From the NCBI GenBank assembly GCA_036245525.1, contig BTPG01000003.1, positions 158,870,897-158,934,896 on the forward strand: a DNA stretch of 64,000 nt, read 5' to 3'. The position numbers and the translations under genes were made by a program. The notes under the pieces are model-generated. The model had not been told where the DNA came from, did not search any database, and saw only the letters and a list, made by a program, of their open reading frames with translations. Within the stretch, counting starts at the first letter, position 1, and each line of letters begins with the position of its first letter. This document shows positions 41,816 through 51,242 of this stretch, one piece after another. This stretch comes from Semisulcospira habei. Taxonomy: Eukaryota > Mollusca > Gastropoda > Semisulcospiridae.

Positions 41816-42696
41816 CAGTGGAGTCCAGTTAACACGAACTCGCTTAACACGAATTTCCGGTTAACACGAACCGTTTTTGCATTCCCGGCCGATGGCCTTC
41901 TTATTCTGTATTAAAATTTCACTGATAACACGAAATGCTTAACACGAAGCTGTTTTCGGTTCCCAACCAGAGCAATTTCACTATTATTCACCTGTTTAAC
42001 ACGAACACAGATTCCAGTCTCAAACACCGAAAACCAATTCATGAAAGGGGCACTGCACGTGTCACTCTCGTGCTGTAGTAAACATGACACAGATCAGAAC
42101 GAACTCGAGCCTGTGATTGGCTGAATAGCCTTCAGTTGTTGTAATCCATCTTCTCATTGGCTAGAGTTTCTGAACTGTATTCATGCGTCATTCGTGTAAC
42201 AACACAACCCAACACTCCCTCACTTCAGTTAACCACCGATCGTGGCTACCCCCTAGGTAAAAGAAGTCGATTATGCTTGAAGTGAAAAAACAAGATTAAT
42301 GAGATCCACGATTGTCTCTCTACACGGGCTGTCAATAACGCAAGACAGACTTCAATCATGGCGTTCTTTTAAATTACTTTGATCGTGTTGCTTTTACCGA
42401 TGCGAGATTGTACTTCAGCCTGTGTTGCTTTTACTTTACTATGGATTTTACATTAAATACGTGAGCTGTACACGTCTCCTTGTGTTTTCCTAGCGAGCTG
42501 AAGGTAAGGTATGCATATTTAGTACGATAATATGCACTTTTAACCTCGTACTCATTCATGCACGCATCTCTTACACACGTTTTCCTTGCCGAGAGGGCCG
42601 TGATCAATTTTGAGGCCATATTGGTTAACACGAAAGACGTTTAACACGAAGTGATTTTCCGTGTCCCCAGAAATTCATGTTAAGCGGACTCCACTG
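41816..42696. mobile_element. Pogo/Tigger-like non-autonomous element, 881 bp
   Basis: TA at 41814-41815 and 42697-42698 flank the ends CAGTGGAGTCCAGTTAACAC and the mirror of CATGTTAAGCGGACTCCACTG. Subterminal TTAACACGAA motifs are repeated five or more times at both ends, a layout typical of pogo-group elements. No transposase frame is present. It sits in the leader of DIRS copy D between the left repeat and ORF1. Confidence 0.85.
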
Positions 42697-42873
42697 TAGT
42701 TCGATCTTGGATACTATTTTCACCCGGAGTCCCCGCGTTCCGGCCTGGCTACGGCATTGATCTGTGGATCTTTCTTTGCCTCGTATTGAACGAAAATTCT
42801 CGGCGCGTTTCGTGTTCCGACATCGTGACCGTTGCCGGTGTTCCTTTTACGCCGTACTTTCTTCTGTTCCAGG

Positions 42874-44892
42874 ATGCAAGTTCAGACGTGTCGGCGTTGT
42901 AAGGATTTTCAGTGGCCCACTGATAATCATTACATCTGCCTTCCGTGTTCTGGATGCTCCTCTTCTCATCCGTGCAACGTGTGTGCCTCATGGAGGGAAC
43001 TTCAATGGTCGCAGTTATGGGGGTTTTACCGCAGGGAACGATCCGCTAAACCCCAGGACCCACACTTGCAGCCTGGTTGTCTGTCCGTCAGGAACACCGT
43101 TACTGCTGCTCCGCCTTCTGCCATCACCGGCCCACGGCGTGCGTTATCGGATGTTGTGGTGTCCTTGAGCCGCTCGGAACAGCCGATTACTCTGCGCCCG
43201 ATCTTCTCGCCAGTGACGGGACATCTTGACCGCGGTGAGAGGCGCCCTTCTGCTCAGCGGCCACGCGACCCCTTACCCTTAGCGGGCACACACGTGAGTA
43301 CAAAACCTTTATTATCTCTTATTCGACCTTCCGCAACGGTTACGCGTGCCGCGCCTCGGCGTCTTCGGTCTCCATCTTCTTCAGACAATCGCCATTTTCG
43401 GTCTTCGGCATTGGCCCGTGGGGACGGGCCGGCTTTACGATCTCCTTCTTTGCACCGTCCTGTGGCTTCTTCGGTTCAGCGTTCTTCCTCTCGGGACCGT
43501 TCCTCCCGCCCACGCCACCGTCTTTCCACGTCTTATCGTTCTAGAAAGACTTCTTCTCCCCGCTTTGTCCCATCTTCCCGTATATCTTCGGGGGACCATC
43601 ATCGTTCTCGCTCACGGCTTGCGCGTTCTGCGGGGGACTCTTCTCCCACTCCTATTGTTCATTTGCCTAGAGGGACCTCGCGTCCTTCCAGACCCGATCC
43701 CTCTCACCGTCGCCGACTTCCGTCGGGTTTTTCTCCTTCCCGTCCCTCCTCTTTGCTTGCCTACCGCTCTCCTTCCCCACCCTCGAGCGTTCATCCCAAT
43801 GTGCCCTCCCCTGAGGACGTTCTTAGCTTACACCCAGAAGACTCCGCTTCGGCCGTGTGGTCTCTTGACGATCACTCTTCCACTTCTGACCATGACCTAG
43901 CGGCCCTTTCACCTTCCGCCCGTGGCGCTTTGGGGTCCGATGTGTATGCAGCCTTAGACTCGGCCTCTAGACTGATTTCAGGCTTCCTTCCTCGGGACAT
44001 ATGCCCTTCGTCCCCTCCCATCAAGCGGAAGTCTTCGGCTCTAGTGGATGCCCACCTTCAGCCGAAACGTTTTAAGTCGCTGCCTCAGCCACCCGGTTTT
44101 CGCGACCTTACGGAGGCCTTTAATACGCATCTCGGACAGGGTCGTCTTGGCGACAAGCATTTTTTCTCTGATTTTCGCTGGTTGGAGAATTTCGATCTTA
44201 CTTTTCGGCAGCGCTGGTATCATGGACACTCGCCCTACTTCCTCTGTCCCCTTCCGTCAGTGGATTCGGATGCGGAGGCCTTTGTGGGTGGCAGGGCTGC
44301 GGTTCGGCGTATTTTGCCTCCCGGCCTGGATACTACGGCGGTTCGAATTCGAAATACGCTCGCATGTACCGGTTTTCTGGAACTGGCGACACAGGCTATT
44401 GTTTCTTGCGCTGCGGCGTCTGGGCGCTCCAGCGTTTCCCAATTGGAGGATATTCGCACCATTGCTACCGTAGCGAACCGGGCAGCTTACCACGCCTCTT
44501 CCGCGTTAACGGGCGCAGTTAATTGTGATTTAATGCGTCGCGACAGCCTCCTTCGTTCTTGCCCCGGCTTGCCCCAATCTATTAAAACGCAGCTCCGCCA
44601 GGCCCCCATTGGTGGATCGACCCTCTTCGGCCCGACTTGGCAGCGGGTGCGAGAATCCTCCAAGGACCTGTGGCCCAACGCTCCTAGAAGTGACCGCCGT
44701 CGTTTTCCTCCAACCCGCAGGTCAGGGGGTCACGCCCTGCGGTTTCCCAGACCCACCTTCCGCCCACCCTCAGGATCCTCGGCTCGTTTTAGTCGACAGC
44801 CACAGTTCGGTCGACCCCTTGCGGCCCCGTCCTCCTCCGCCTCCACCTGGCCCCGACGTTCTCGACGGTCCGGGCGGGGTCGGATCCAATGA
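42874..44892 (+). CDS. DIRS ORF1 (gag-like) protein, intact in copy D
   Basis: 672 residues from ATG at 42874 (MQVQTCRRCKDF) to the stop at 44890. In order: a Cys-rich motif (CRRCKDFQWP, CLPCSGCSSSHPCNVC, residues 6-45) with WSQLWGFYRRER; a Ser/Arg/Pro-rich disordered linker (about 60-310); acidic SLHPEDSASAV; KRFKSLPQPPGFRDLTEAFN; and a conserved C-terminal region with NTLACTGFLELATQAIV, GAVNCDLMRRDSLLRSCPGL and PTWQRVRESSKDLWP. The Cys pattern is not the classical CCHC knuckle. The function is presumably RNA or particle binding. An upstream in-frame extension to 42832 exists, but the ATG at 42874 starts right before the conserved motif. Confidence 0.85.
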   Translation: MQVQTCRRCKDFQWPTDNHYICLPCSGCSSSHPCNVCASWRELQWSQLWGFYRRERSAKPQDPHLQPGCLSVRNTVTAAPPSAITGPRRALSDVVVSLSRSEQPITLRPIFSPVTGHLDRGERRPSAQRPRDPLPLAGTHVSTKPLLSLIRPSATVTRAAPRRLRSPSSSDNRHFRSSALARGDGPALRSPSLHRPVASSVQRSSSRDRSSRPRHRLSTSYRSRKTSSPRFVPSSRISSGDHHRSRSRLARSAGDSSPTPIVHLPRGTSRPSRPDPSHRRRLPSGFSPSRPSSLLAYRSPSPPSSVHPNVPSPEDVLSLHPEDSASAVWSLDDHSSTSDHDLAALSPSARGALGSDVYAALDSASRLISGFLPRDICPSSPPIKRKSSALVDAHLQPKRFKSLPQPPGFRDLTEAFNTHLGQGRLGDKHFFSDFRWLENFDLTFRQRWYHGHSPYFLCPLPSVDSDAEAFVGGRAAVRRILPPGLDTTAVRIRNTLACTGFLELATQAIVSCAAASGRSSVSQLEDIRTIATVANRAAYHASSALTGAVNCDLMRRDSLLRSCPGLPQSIKTQLRQAPIGGSTLFGPTWQRVRESSKDLWPNAPRSDRRRFPPTRRSGGHALRFPRPTFRPPSGSSARFSRQPQFGRPLAAPSSSASTWPRRSRRSGRGRIQ

Positions 44893-46974
44893 CGCTCCCC
44901 CGTCTCTACCCCCGCTGACACCTTTTGGGTCGCCAGTCGGCGGGAGGTTAGCTCTGCACAGCACCGAGTGGAGGTCGCTGCTGCCCGACGACCCTTGGAT
45001 ACAGTCTGTCGTTTCAGACGGTCTGCGCCTGACCTTTCAACACCCACCCCCGCTCCGACGCTCGCCCTTGTGGACTCAATCACCGGCAGACCCGCTCAAA
45101 GCGGCCGCTCTTCGGCTGGAGATTGCGGATCTCCTCCGAAAAGCTGCGACGGAACTGGTGACGCGTCACGACTCACCTGCTTTCTACAGCCGCATCTTCG
45201 TCGTGCCCAAACCAGGCGGCCGTTGGCGTCCCATCATAGACTTGTCGGCGCTCAACAAGTTTATTTCGGCTCCCCCCTTAAGCATGGAGACGGCGCGGGC
45301 GCTTCGGGCCGCCGTCCAACCTCTCGACTTTGCGATCAGTCTCGATCTCACGGATGCTTACTTCCATGTCGTCGTCGTCGTCGTCTCGGCGCTTTCTCCG
45401 CTTCGCCTTCGAAGGACAGATTTTTCAGTTCCGCGCACTACCCTTCGGTCTCAACCTCAGCCCATGGGTGTTCACGAGGATTATGGATGCCGTATTGGCC
45501 AGGGCCCGTCGGTCGGCCTCCAGCTCCTCGTCCAAAAACCTGGACGATCTCCTGCTTCGGAATCAGGACTCCATCGCCCTCGCGACGGACAGAGACTCGC
45601 TGCGGGATCTACTTCGCCGCCTAGGCTTCCAGGTCAACGAGGGAAAGTCGGACCTCTTGCCGTCTCGTCGGTTTATACACCTGGGCATGGAATTTCTGAC
45701 CGACCTCAACACCGTGTGTTTGCCCGAACCTCGTGTCCAGAGGTTGATCGATCTTTCTCGGACAGTGTACAGTGTCGACGCAGTGTCAGCCCGGACATGG
45801 CTTCAGCTGCTCGGTCTCCTAAGTGCGGCGGCTGATCTCTTGCCCCTAGGCAGACTGTTTACGCGTCCACTCCAGCTTCATCTGCTTTTACATTGGCGCC
45901 CCTCCTCGGGCGACCTCAACGCCTTGGTGCCCGTCCCCCCCCCCCTTGATCAGGTCCCACCTCCTCCGTTGGATGGATCCAGTGTGGCTTCGGACGGGTG
46001 TTCCTCTGTCCTCCCCCCTTCCTCGGCTTTCCCTTTGCACCGACGCCAGCCGATCGGGTTGGGGCACACATCTCCTGCCGAGCTTTGCTTCAATTTCGGG
46101 ACAGTGGCCGCCGAGCCTATCGGACAAACACATCAATTGGCTGGAACTACAGGCTGTCTGGTTGGCACTCCGTCATTGGGAACTTCGTCTCCAGGGACAG
46201 GATGTGTTCGTGCTGTCCGACAACTCGACAGTGGTCTCTTACATCCAGAAGTTGGGAGGGACACGATCTCCTCCTCTCTGCATGCTCCTGTACCAGATGA
46301 TGCTTTGGTGTCGGGATTGCGGAATTTCTATCCGGGCTCGCCACATTCCTGGACATCTAAATGTGTTAGCGGACTCATTGTCCCGTCGGGGCCAACCTCT
46401 CCACACCGAATGGTCCCTCAGTCCGGAGATTTTCAAGATGATATGTGCCCGCTGGGAGACTCCCTCCATCGATCTCTTCGCGACGAGGTGGAACAAACAG
46501 CTACCAGTCTTTGTGTCTCCCATTCCGGATCCCCTAGCGTGGGGAGTGGATGCCCTGTCTCTTCCTTGGGACGGCCTCGTGGCCTACGCCTATCCTCCCA
46601 CGGTTCTGATTCCCAAAATCTTTCAGAAACTCAGAGGGTGCAACACGGTCCTCCTCCTGGTCGCCCCATTCCACTGGACCAAGAGCTGGACGACCGACCT
46701 GTTGCGCCTCGCCACGGAGCCACCCGTGAGGCTCCCGACGCCTCGCATGATGTTGAAACAGCCCCGACAAGCCCTTTTCCACCCGTGCCCGGAGAGGCTA
46801 GCCTTACACGCCTGGCGGTTGTGCGGGCGGCCCTCACAGCACGAGGTTATTCGCATGCAGCGGTGGAAGCTATCGCTACAGCCCGCCGACCATCTACCCG
46901 CAGGGTGTACGAAGGGAAGTGGCGCGTCTACCAGTCCTGGTGCGCGGCTCGACGCCTTTCCCCCACGACACTGA
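44893..46974 (+). pseudogene. DIRS copy D RT-RNase H with Dam-like tail, two frame breaks
   Basis: RT: LLRKAATELVTRHDSPAFYS, FVVPKPGGRWRPIIDLSALN and LDLTDAYFHV. A GTC repeat (45367-45387) replaces the usual PIHPSS codons and shifts frame. Then FGLNLSPWVFTRIMDAVLA and KNLDDLLLRNQ, where copies A, C and E have NYLDD, so the catalytic Tyr is Asn here. A C run at 45936-45946 shifts frame again into RNase H: CTDASRSGWG, LELQAVW, LSDNSTVVSYIQ and HLNVLADSLSR (four acidic residues). The tail CARWETPSIDLFATRWNKQL to AYAYPPTVLIPK resembles phage Dam methyltransferases. Confidence 0.85.
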
Positions 46975-47885
46975 CATTGCCCCTCCTCGCCGATTTTTTC
47001 TTATGGCTTTTTGACGACCAACACTTGGCACCCATTACCATACGGGGTTACTTGGCTATGATTGCAGACACTTACCGCCATTTGGGGCGTGAGGACCCAG
47101 GCGCGTGTAAAGATCTTTCGGACCTGATGGCTAATTTTGACCTCCGTCGTCCGGTTCCACGCTCCCTGGTGCCCCGCTGGGACCTTTCCTGGGTACTTAC
47201 GTGGCTAAATTCTGCACGCTTTGAGCCCCTACGTCTGGCCTCTTTGGCCAACCTTACGAGAAAAACTTGTTTTCTCCTTGCTCTCGCCACTGCCGCGAGG
47301 GTTAGCGAACTCCATGCCCTTTCCACAGAGCCCGCTTGCCTTCAGTTCCGGGCGGATGGCACAGTGCAACTCCTCACTAATCCGGCTTTTCTCGCCAAAA
47401 ACAGGCTCCCCTCTGCCCGGCCACAAATAATCACCATCCGGCCGCTGCAGGTTGCTTCCCAGTCCCTGGACTCCTGCCAACAGGACCCTGTTCGGGCCTT
47501 GAAGATATACCTCCGACGAACAAAACCTTTCCGAAAGAATCGATCACGCCTTTTTCTGCCCTTATATCGTGGCAAGTCGGACATTACTGCGCAGACTATC
47601 TCTTCATGGTTGCGGTGGATCATACGCTCCGCTTACGAGGACCTCTCCCCCTCAGGGGCCAAGCGGATGCGAATTCGGGCGCACGAAATCAGAGCTGTAT
47701 CGACCAGCCTCGCTTTTGACCGCAACTGCGCAGTCCAGGACATTGTTGCCGCAGTCGGCTGGAGAGCTGAATCAACCTTTGCACGCTTCTATCTACGCGA
47801 CCTCTCTGGCCAGCGGGATAACCTGGCCCTGGTAGGTGACGTCTCAGCGGCTCAACACTCCCTGCCGGCACACCATGCGCATTAG
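46674..47885 (+). CDS. DIRS copy D tyrosine recombinase, intact
   Basis: About 403 residues, open to the stop at 47883-47885, overlapping the RNase H/Dam-like frame by 300 bases in another frame. N-terminal DNA-binding part: STRRVYEGKWRVYQSWCAAR and LAPITIRGYLAMIADTYRHL. Catalytic residues: Arg in ATAARVSELHAL, His-x-x-Arg in RAHEIRAVSTS, VGWRAESTFAR and the nucleophile Tyr in FYLRDLSGQRDN. All are present. There is no ATG near the 5' end of the frame, so translation probably depends on the upstream frame. It would integrate a circular double-stranded DNA intermediate without target duplication. Confidence 0.9.
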   Translation: MDQELDDRPVAPRHGATREAPDASHDVETAPTSPFPPVPGEASLTRLAVVRAALTARGYSHAAVEAIATARRPSTRRVYEGKWRVYQSWCAARRLSPTTLTLPLLADFFLWLFDDQHLAPITIRGYLAMIADTYRHLGREDPGACKDLSDLMANFDLRRPVPRSLVPRWDLSWVLTWLNSARFEPLRLASLANLTRKTCFLLALATAARVSELHALSTEPACLQFRADGTVQLLTNPAFLAKNRLPSARPQIITIRPLQVASQSLDSCQQDPVRALKIYLRRTKPFRKNRSRLFLPLYRGKSDITAQTISSWLRWIIRSAYEDLSPSGAKRMRIRAHEIRAVSTSLAFDRNCAVQDIVAAVGWRAESTFARFYLRDLSGQRDNLALVGDVSAAQHSLPAHHAH

Positions 47886-47985
47886 GTACGCTTAGCTGAA
47901 ATTGTGAGGTGTTGATCCCAGTCTTTTTCACTAATGCGTCCACAATCATGGGGTAGTTGGCGGCGCCCTCCTCCTATTCGCCATT

Positions 47986-48090
47986 CTTCCATACAGTAAT
48001 GCCATCGGTAATGTTTTTTGATGAAACAAATTTATTTTTCTCTAAAATATATTTTTTTGAGAAAATACTTACCGATGGCATTACTCGGAG
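47986..48090 (+). repeat. DIRS copy D internal complementary region
   Basis: Bases 47986-48031 (CTTCCATACAGTAATGCCAT to GATGAAACAAA) are the exact reverse complement of the left outer end 41531-41576. Bases 48033-48090 (TTATTTTTCTCTAAAATATA to GGCATTACTC) are the near-exact reverse complement of the right outer end. The join marks where the two element ends would meet in a circle. Confidence 0.92.
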
Positions 48091-48121
48091 GGCCCTCCCA
48101 CCTGCCCTGCTCGCCGCCAGT

Positions 48122-48354
48122 AAGCTAAGTGCGAAAACTGGAAACGGCTGCGCATGTGCCGTATAAGGTAAGGGAGACTACTCAGTAAGGGGAAGCTATT
48201 CAGGGACGTTGGTACAGCTGACTTGGGGGGTTCTCCGGTGGCGTTGCTGTACACAACGATCCCGGGCTGAAATTGTGAGGCTAGGTGCTACTTCCATACA
48301 GTAATGCCATTGGTAAGTATTTTCTCGAAAAAATATATTTTAGAGAAAAATAAA
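48122..48354 (+). repeat. DIRS copy D right inverted terminal repeat
   Basis: Reverse complement of the left repeat from GCTAAG (48123) to ACTTCCATACAGTAATGCCA, then a distinct outer tail TTTTAGAGAAAAATAAA. Confidence 0.88.
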
Positions 48355-48635
48355 TATTTCATTACTGTGAAAAACAGGATATAATTCCAGTTAAGCTGGT
48401 TTTCGGAAAGGTAGATGTATGACAGACCATTTAGTTAAACTCACAAATAACATTTAAAAACAAATTTCAAGAAGAAAAAGTATATTAGCAACCTTTTTTG
48501 ACTTAAAAAAGGCTTACAATAGTGTTTGGCATGCTAGATTATTATACAAAATAAAACAGATTGGCATAACCGGGTTTATGTATGAGTACATTAAAAGATT
48601 TGTCTGCACCAAAGTTGGTAAAAGTTATTCAACCT
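48355..48635 (+). pseudogene. LINE ORF2 RT, piece after DIRS copy D
   Basis: It continues the I-type RT: MTDHLVKLTNNI, ILATFFDLKKAYNSVWHARL (first catalytic Asp in FFDLKKAY) and LYKIKQIGITGFMYEYIKRF. It ends at the TTAA of a family 2 MITE. The following RT blocks up to the catalytic YADD are lost. Confidence 0.82.
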
Positions 48636-48790
48636 TTAACCCTTATCATTCGGAATACACCAGTGTGTGAAATAAGTTTGACCTACATAGTTCAAGGGTA
48701 GTGCCCAGAATAGCTTGGCGCCTCTAGGTGCCAAGCTATTCTGGCACCACCCTCAAACTAAAGCCATTGGTCTATATCCTTATCGATAAG
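48636..48790. mobile_element. Foldback MITE, family 2
   Basis: Left end TTAACCCTTATCATTCGGAA. Arms CAAGGGTAGTGCCCAGAATA and TATTCTGGCACCACCCTCAA around GGCGCCTCTAGGTGCC. The right end is not clear because the R1 copy begins soon after. Confidence 0.7.
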
Positions 48791-48837
48791 TACTATAATG
48801 TAGCTTGCATATGGCAGTGTACAAATTTGAAGCTTTA

Positions 48838-51242
48838 AACCTCAGTATGATTTGGGGCCAGTGGTCGTCTGTCCGTCGTCAGTCCGCTGTCGTCCGTGGT
48901 AAACTTTGGCGTTGGCATTTTCTCGGAGACTTTTCAAGCCACATTCTTCAAACTTGGCCCAAGGATACTTTGTGGCAAGACCTTTCTAAACACACCAGTT
49001 TGAGTGATCTCTCACAAAGGTCAAGGCCACCGGGGATCAGGAAATATGTCAAAAATAGCTATATTTTGACATAATTAATTTTTTTCTCAAACACTATTCA
49101 CAACTTCAAACCCAAACTTGTTACTACAAAGATACCTGATGGTAAGACCTTTCTATGCATACTAATTTGGTTGATCCCTCGGAAAGGTCGAGGGTCACAA
49201 GAGCTCAGGAAATAGGTGAAAAATAGCCATATTTTGACAAAAGATGTTTTTTTCTCAAATACTATTCACAATTTCAAACACACATTTGGTACAGAGATGC
49301 CTGATGGTAAGACCTATCTATGCATACTAATTTGGATTACCCCTCGGAAAGGTCAAGGGTCACGAAAGGCTCAGGAAATAGGTCTAAAATAGCCATATTT
49401 TGTCAAAAGATGTTTTTCTCAAATACTATTCACAACTTTAAACCCAAACTTGCTACAGAGATACCTGATGGGAAGACCTTTCTATGCACACTAATTTGGT
49501 TGATCCCTCAGAAAGGTCAAGGGTCACGAGAGCTCAGGAAATAGGTCAAAAATAGCCATATTTTGACAAAGATGTTAAATTCTCAAATTCTATTCACAAC
49601 TTAAAACCCAAATTTGGCACAGAGATACCTGATGGTAAGACCTATCTATGCATACTAATTTGGATGACCCCTTGGAAAGGTCAAGGGTCACAAGAGGCTG
49701 GCAAATGTGTGTAAAATGCTGAGTTTTGATAAAATTGTAGGTATTACCAACATTTTTGCAAAATTTTCAGCCAGGGATGTCACTGGCCGTCGGACACCGG
49801 ACATAGTCCGATTGACTTGGCCTAATGTCCGATGAACAGAAAGATCAGCAGGACAAATGTCCGATTGTTTGTTTCAAAAAGAGAACATGTGTCCGATTGT
49901 TTTTTCGTTGATCGCGGACACCGCTAGCGACATTTCTTTCCGAGTAGGCTGGCGCTTTGCGGTAGTCGGCTTTACACTGCGCGAGCGAGTGACGTGTAGT
50001 GTGTTATTCCCGGCAACGCCCTCTGATTGGCTGACCCTAAAGTTCAGCTATTTTTAGTGAAAGCGAGACTGCGCGAGCGAGGGTCGTGTAGAGTGTGATT
50101 CCGTAAACATCGCCTTCTGATTGGCTGCCCCTAAAGTTCAGCTATTTTCAGCTAGGAGGGGTACCACTGTTCAACAGGACTCAGAAAAACCATCCACTTC
50201 TGCTGAGTGATCAGCTCATATCAGTTCCACTGAGTCTGAGGGTGTCATTTTGATTTTCAAGTCAGTGTAGCAGCCTACTACATGTAGTGAAGTTTCAGAT
50301 AAATCTAACAAATGTTGACAAGGCCTTTTTAAAGTATTTTCTGCATTAGTTTTCTACATTTGTTCATCATATCTATTAGCCACAAAAGTGTGAGAATTTA
50401 AATCTTTAACCCATTTGCTACCAGCTGGAAGCATGGGCCACAGCAGGTTTCTGGTAGCGAATGGGTTAATAACAACATGAACAAGTAAACAAAAAAAATA
50501 GTAACTGGAATGATTTTTTTTTCTTATACAGTTTCTTACAGAAAGCTCATCTCCTTTTGTTATAGCCTTAGGCTTACTAATCATTACATTTCCGTTTAGT
50601 TAGTACATGGTCTAATATTTTTATAATGCTATTCTAGTCCGTACATTTCCTTGCACTGTGAATTCCTTGAAGTGCCAAAATGACAGTTTAGTTTGTGAGT
50701 TGTGAGCCTGAGCATGAAGAATTTGCTACCTCTGTTACAAGGCCCTGATATGTTTTTCATGCGAATCTGCGATGACAGTATTATCTGAATGACATAATAA
50801 CTTGTTCACTTTTCTTTGCCTTTTTACGTTTATGTCCTTTTCGTCAACAGTCAATAAATATCTCACTCAGCCTGTGTTTATGTGGTTTCTGTTTTACTAT
50901 CAGTTTTGTCACGCGCGAAATGTCCTATTGTTTTGTTCCAATTCAGGACAAATGTCCTATCCCTCTGCCACCCTCCAGGACATTTGTCCTATAGGTGTCC
51001 AGCTCCAGTGACATCCCTGTTCAGCCAAATTTGGTACAAAGATAGCTGATGATAAGACCTCCCTATGCATACTAATTTAGTCGACTCATCACAAAGGTCA
51101 ATGGTCAGGGGGGGGGGGGGGGGGGGGTTAACAGATGTGTGAAAAATGCTTACATTTTCAGAAAACGTGCATTTTGCTGCCGCAGAAACCAGCCCTTGTC
51201 GCAATGGTCACACATATGTAAATCGGTCATACACTTGAGCCA
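48838..51242 (+). repeat. R1 interspersed repeat, second copy, split by a hAT-like element
   Basis: Head GGGGCCAGTGGTCGTCTGTC at 48852, then 163-bp units with AGGTCAAGGGTCA at 49350, 49514 and 49678. It is interrupted at 49772-51019 and resumes with CCAAATTTGGTACAAAGATA, a run of 20 G (51108-51127) and the end motif AAATCGGTCATACACTTGAG. It lies within the I-type LINE. Confidence 0.85.
49772..51019. mobile_element. hAT-like non-autonomous element, 1248 bp, 6-bp target duplication
   Basis: Perfect 15-bp inverted ends CAGGGATGTCACTGG and CCAGTGACATCCCTG, with TTCAGC duplicated at 49766-49771 and 51020-51025. Subterminal (T)GTCCGATTG and AGGACAAATGTCC motifs are repeated near both ends. Internally a segment with CTGATTGGCTG...CTAAAGTTCAGCTATTTT is duplicated (about 49975-50053 and 50067-50147), and a small hairpin AACCCATTTGCTACCA lies at 50407-50468. 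No transposase. Confidence 0.88.

Larger units (their letters stand above)
41531..48354 (+). mobile_element. DIRS-like retrotransposon copy D, structurally complete
   Basis: 6.8 kb with left repeat (41531-41747), ORF1 (42874-44892), RT-RNase H (44893-46974), tyrosine recombinase (46674-47885), internal complementary region (47986-48090) and right repeat (48122-48354). A pogo-like element occupies 41816-42696 in the leader. The insertion point is exact because the surrounding LINE frame reads NRL before and YFITVKN after it. No target duplication beyond T/TT is evident. This is the best copy for defining the family. Confidence 0.92.

Noticed and set aside
46674..47885. Tyrosine recombinase as evidence of phage or bacterial mobile DNA
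   Set aside because: It is encoded next to RT-RNase H in an element with inverted terminal repeats and an internal complementary region, which is DIRS architecture; no bacterial genes are nearby.
41531..48354. LTR retrotransposon or endogenous retrovirus
   Set aside because: No direct LTRs, primer binding site, aspartic protease, integrase or envelope; the terminal repeats are inverted and a recombinase is present.
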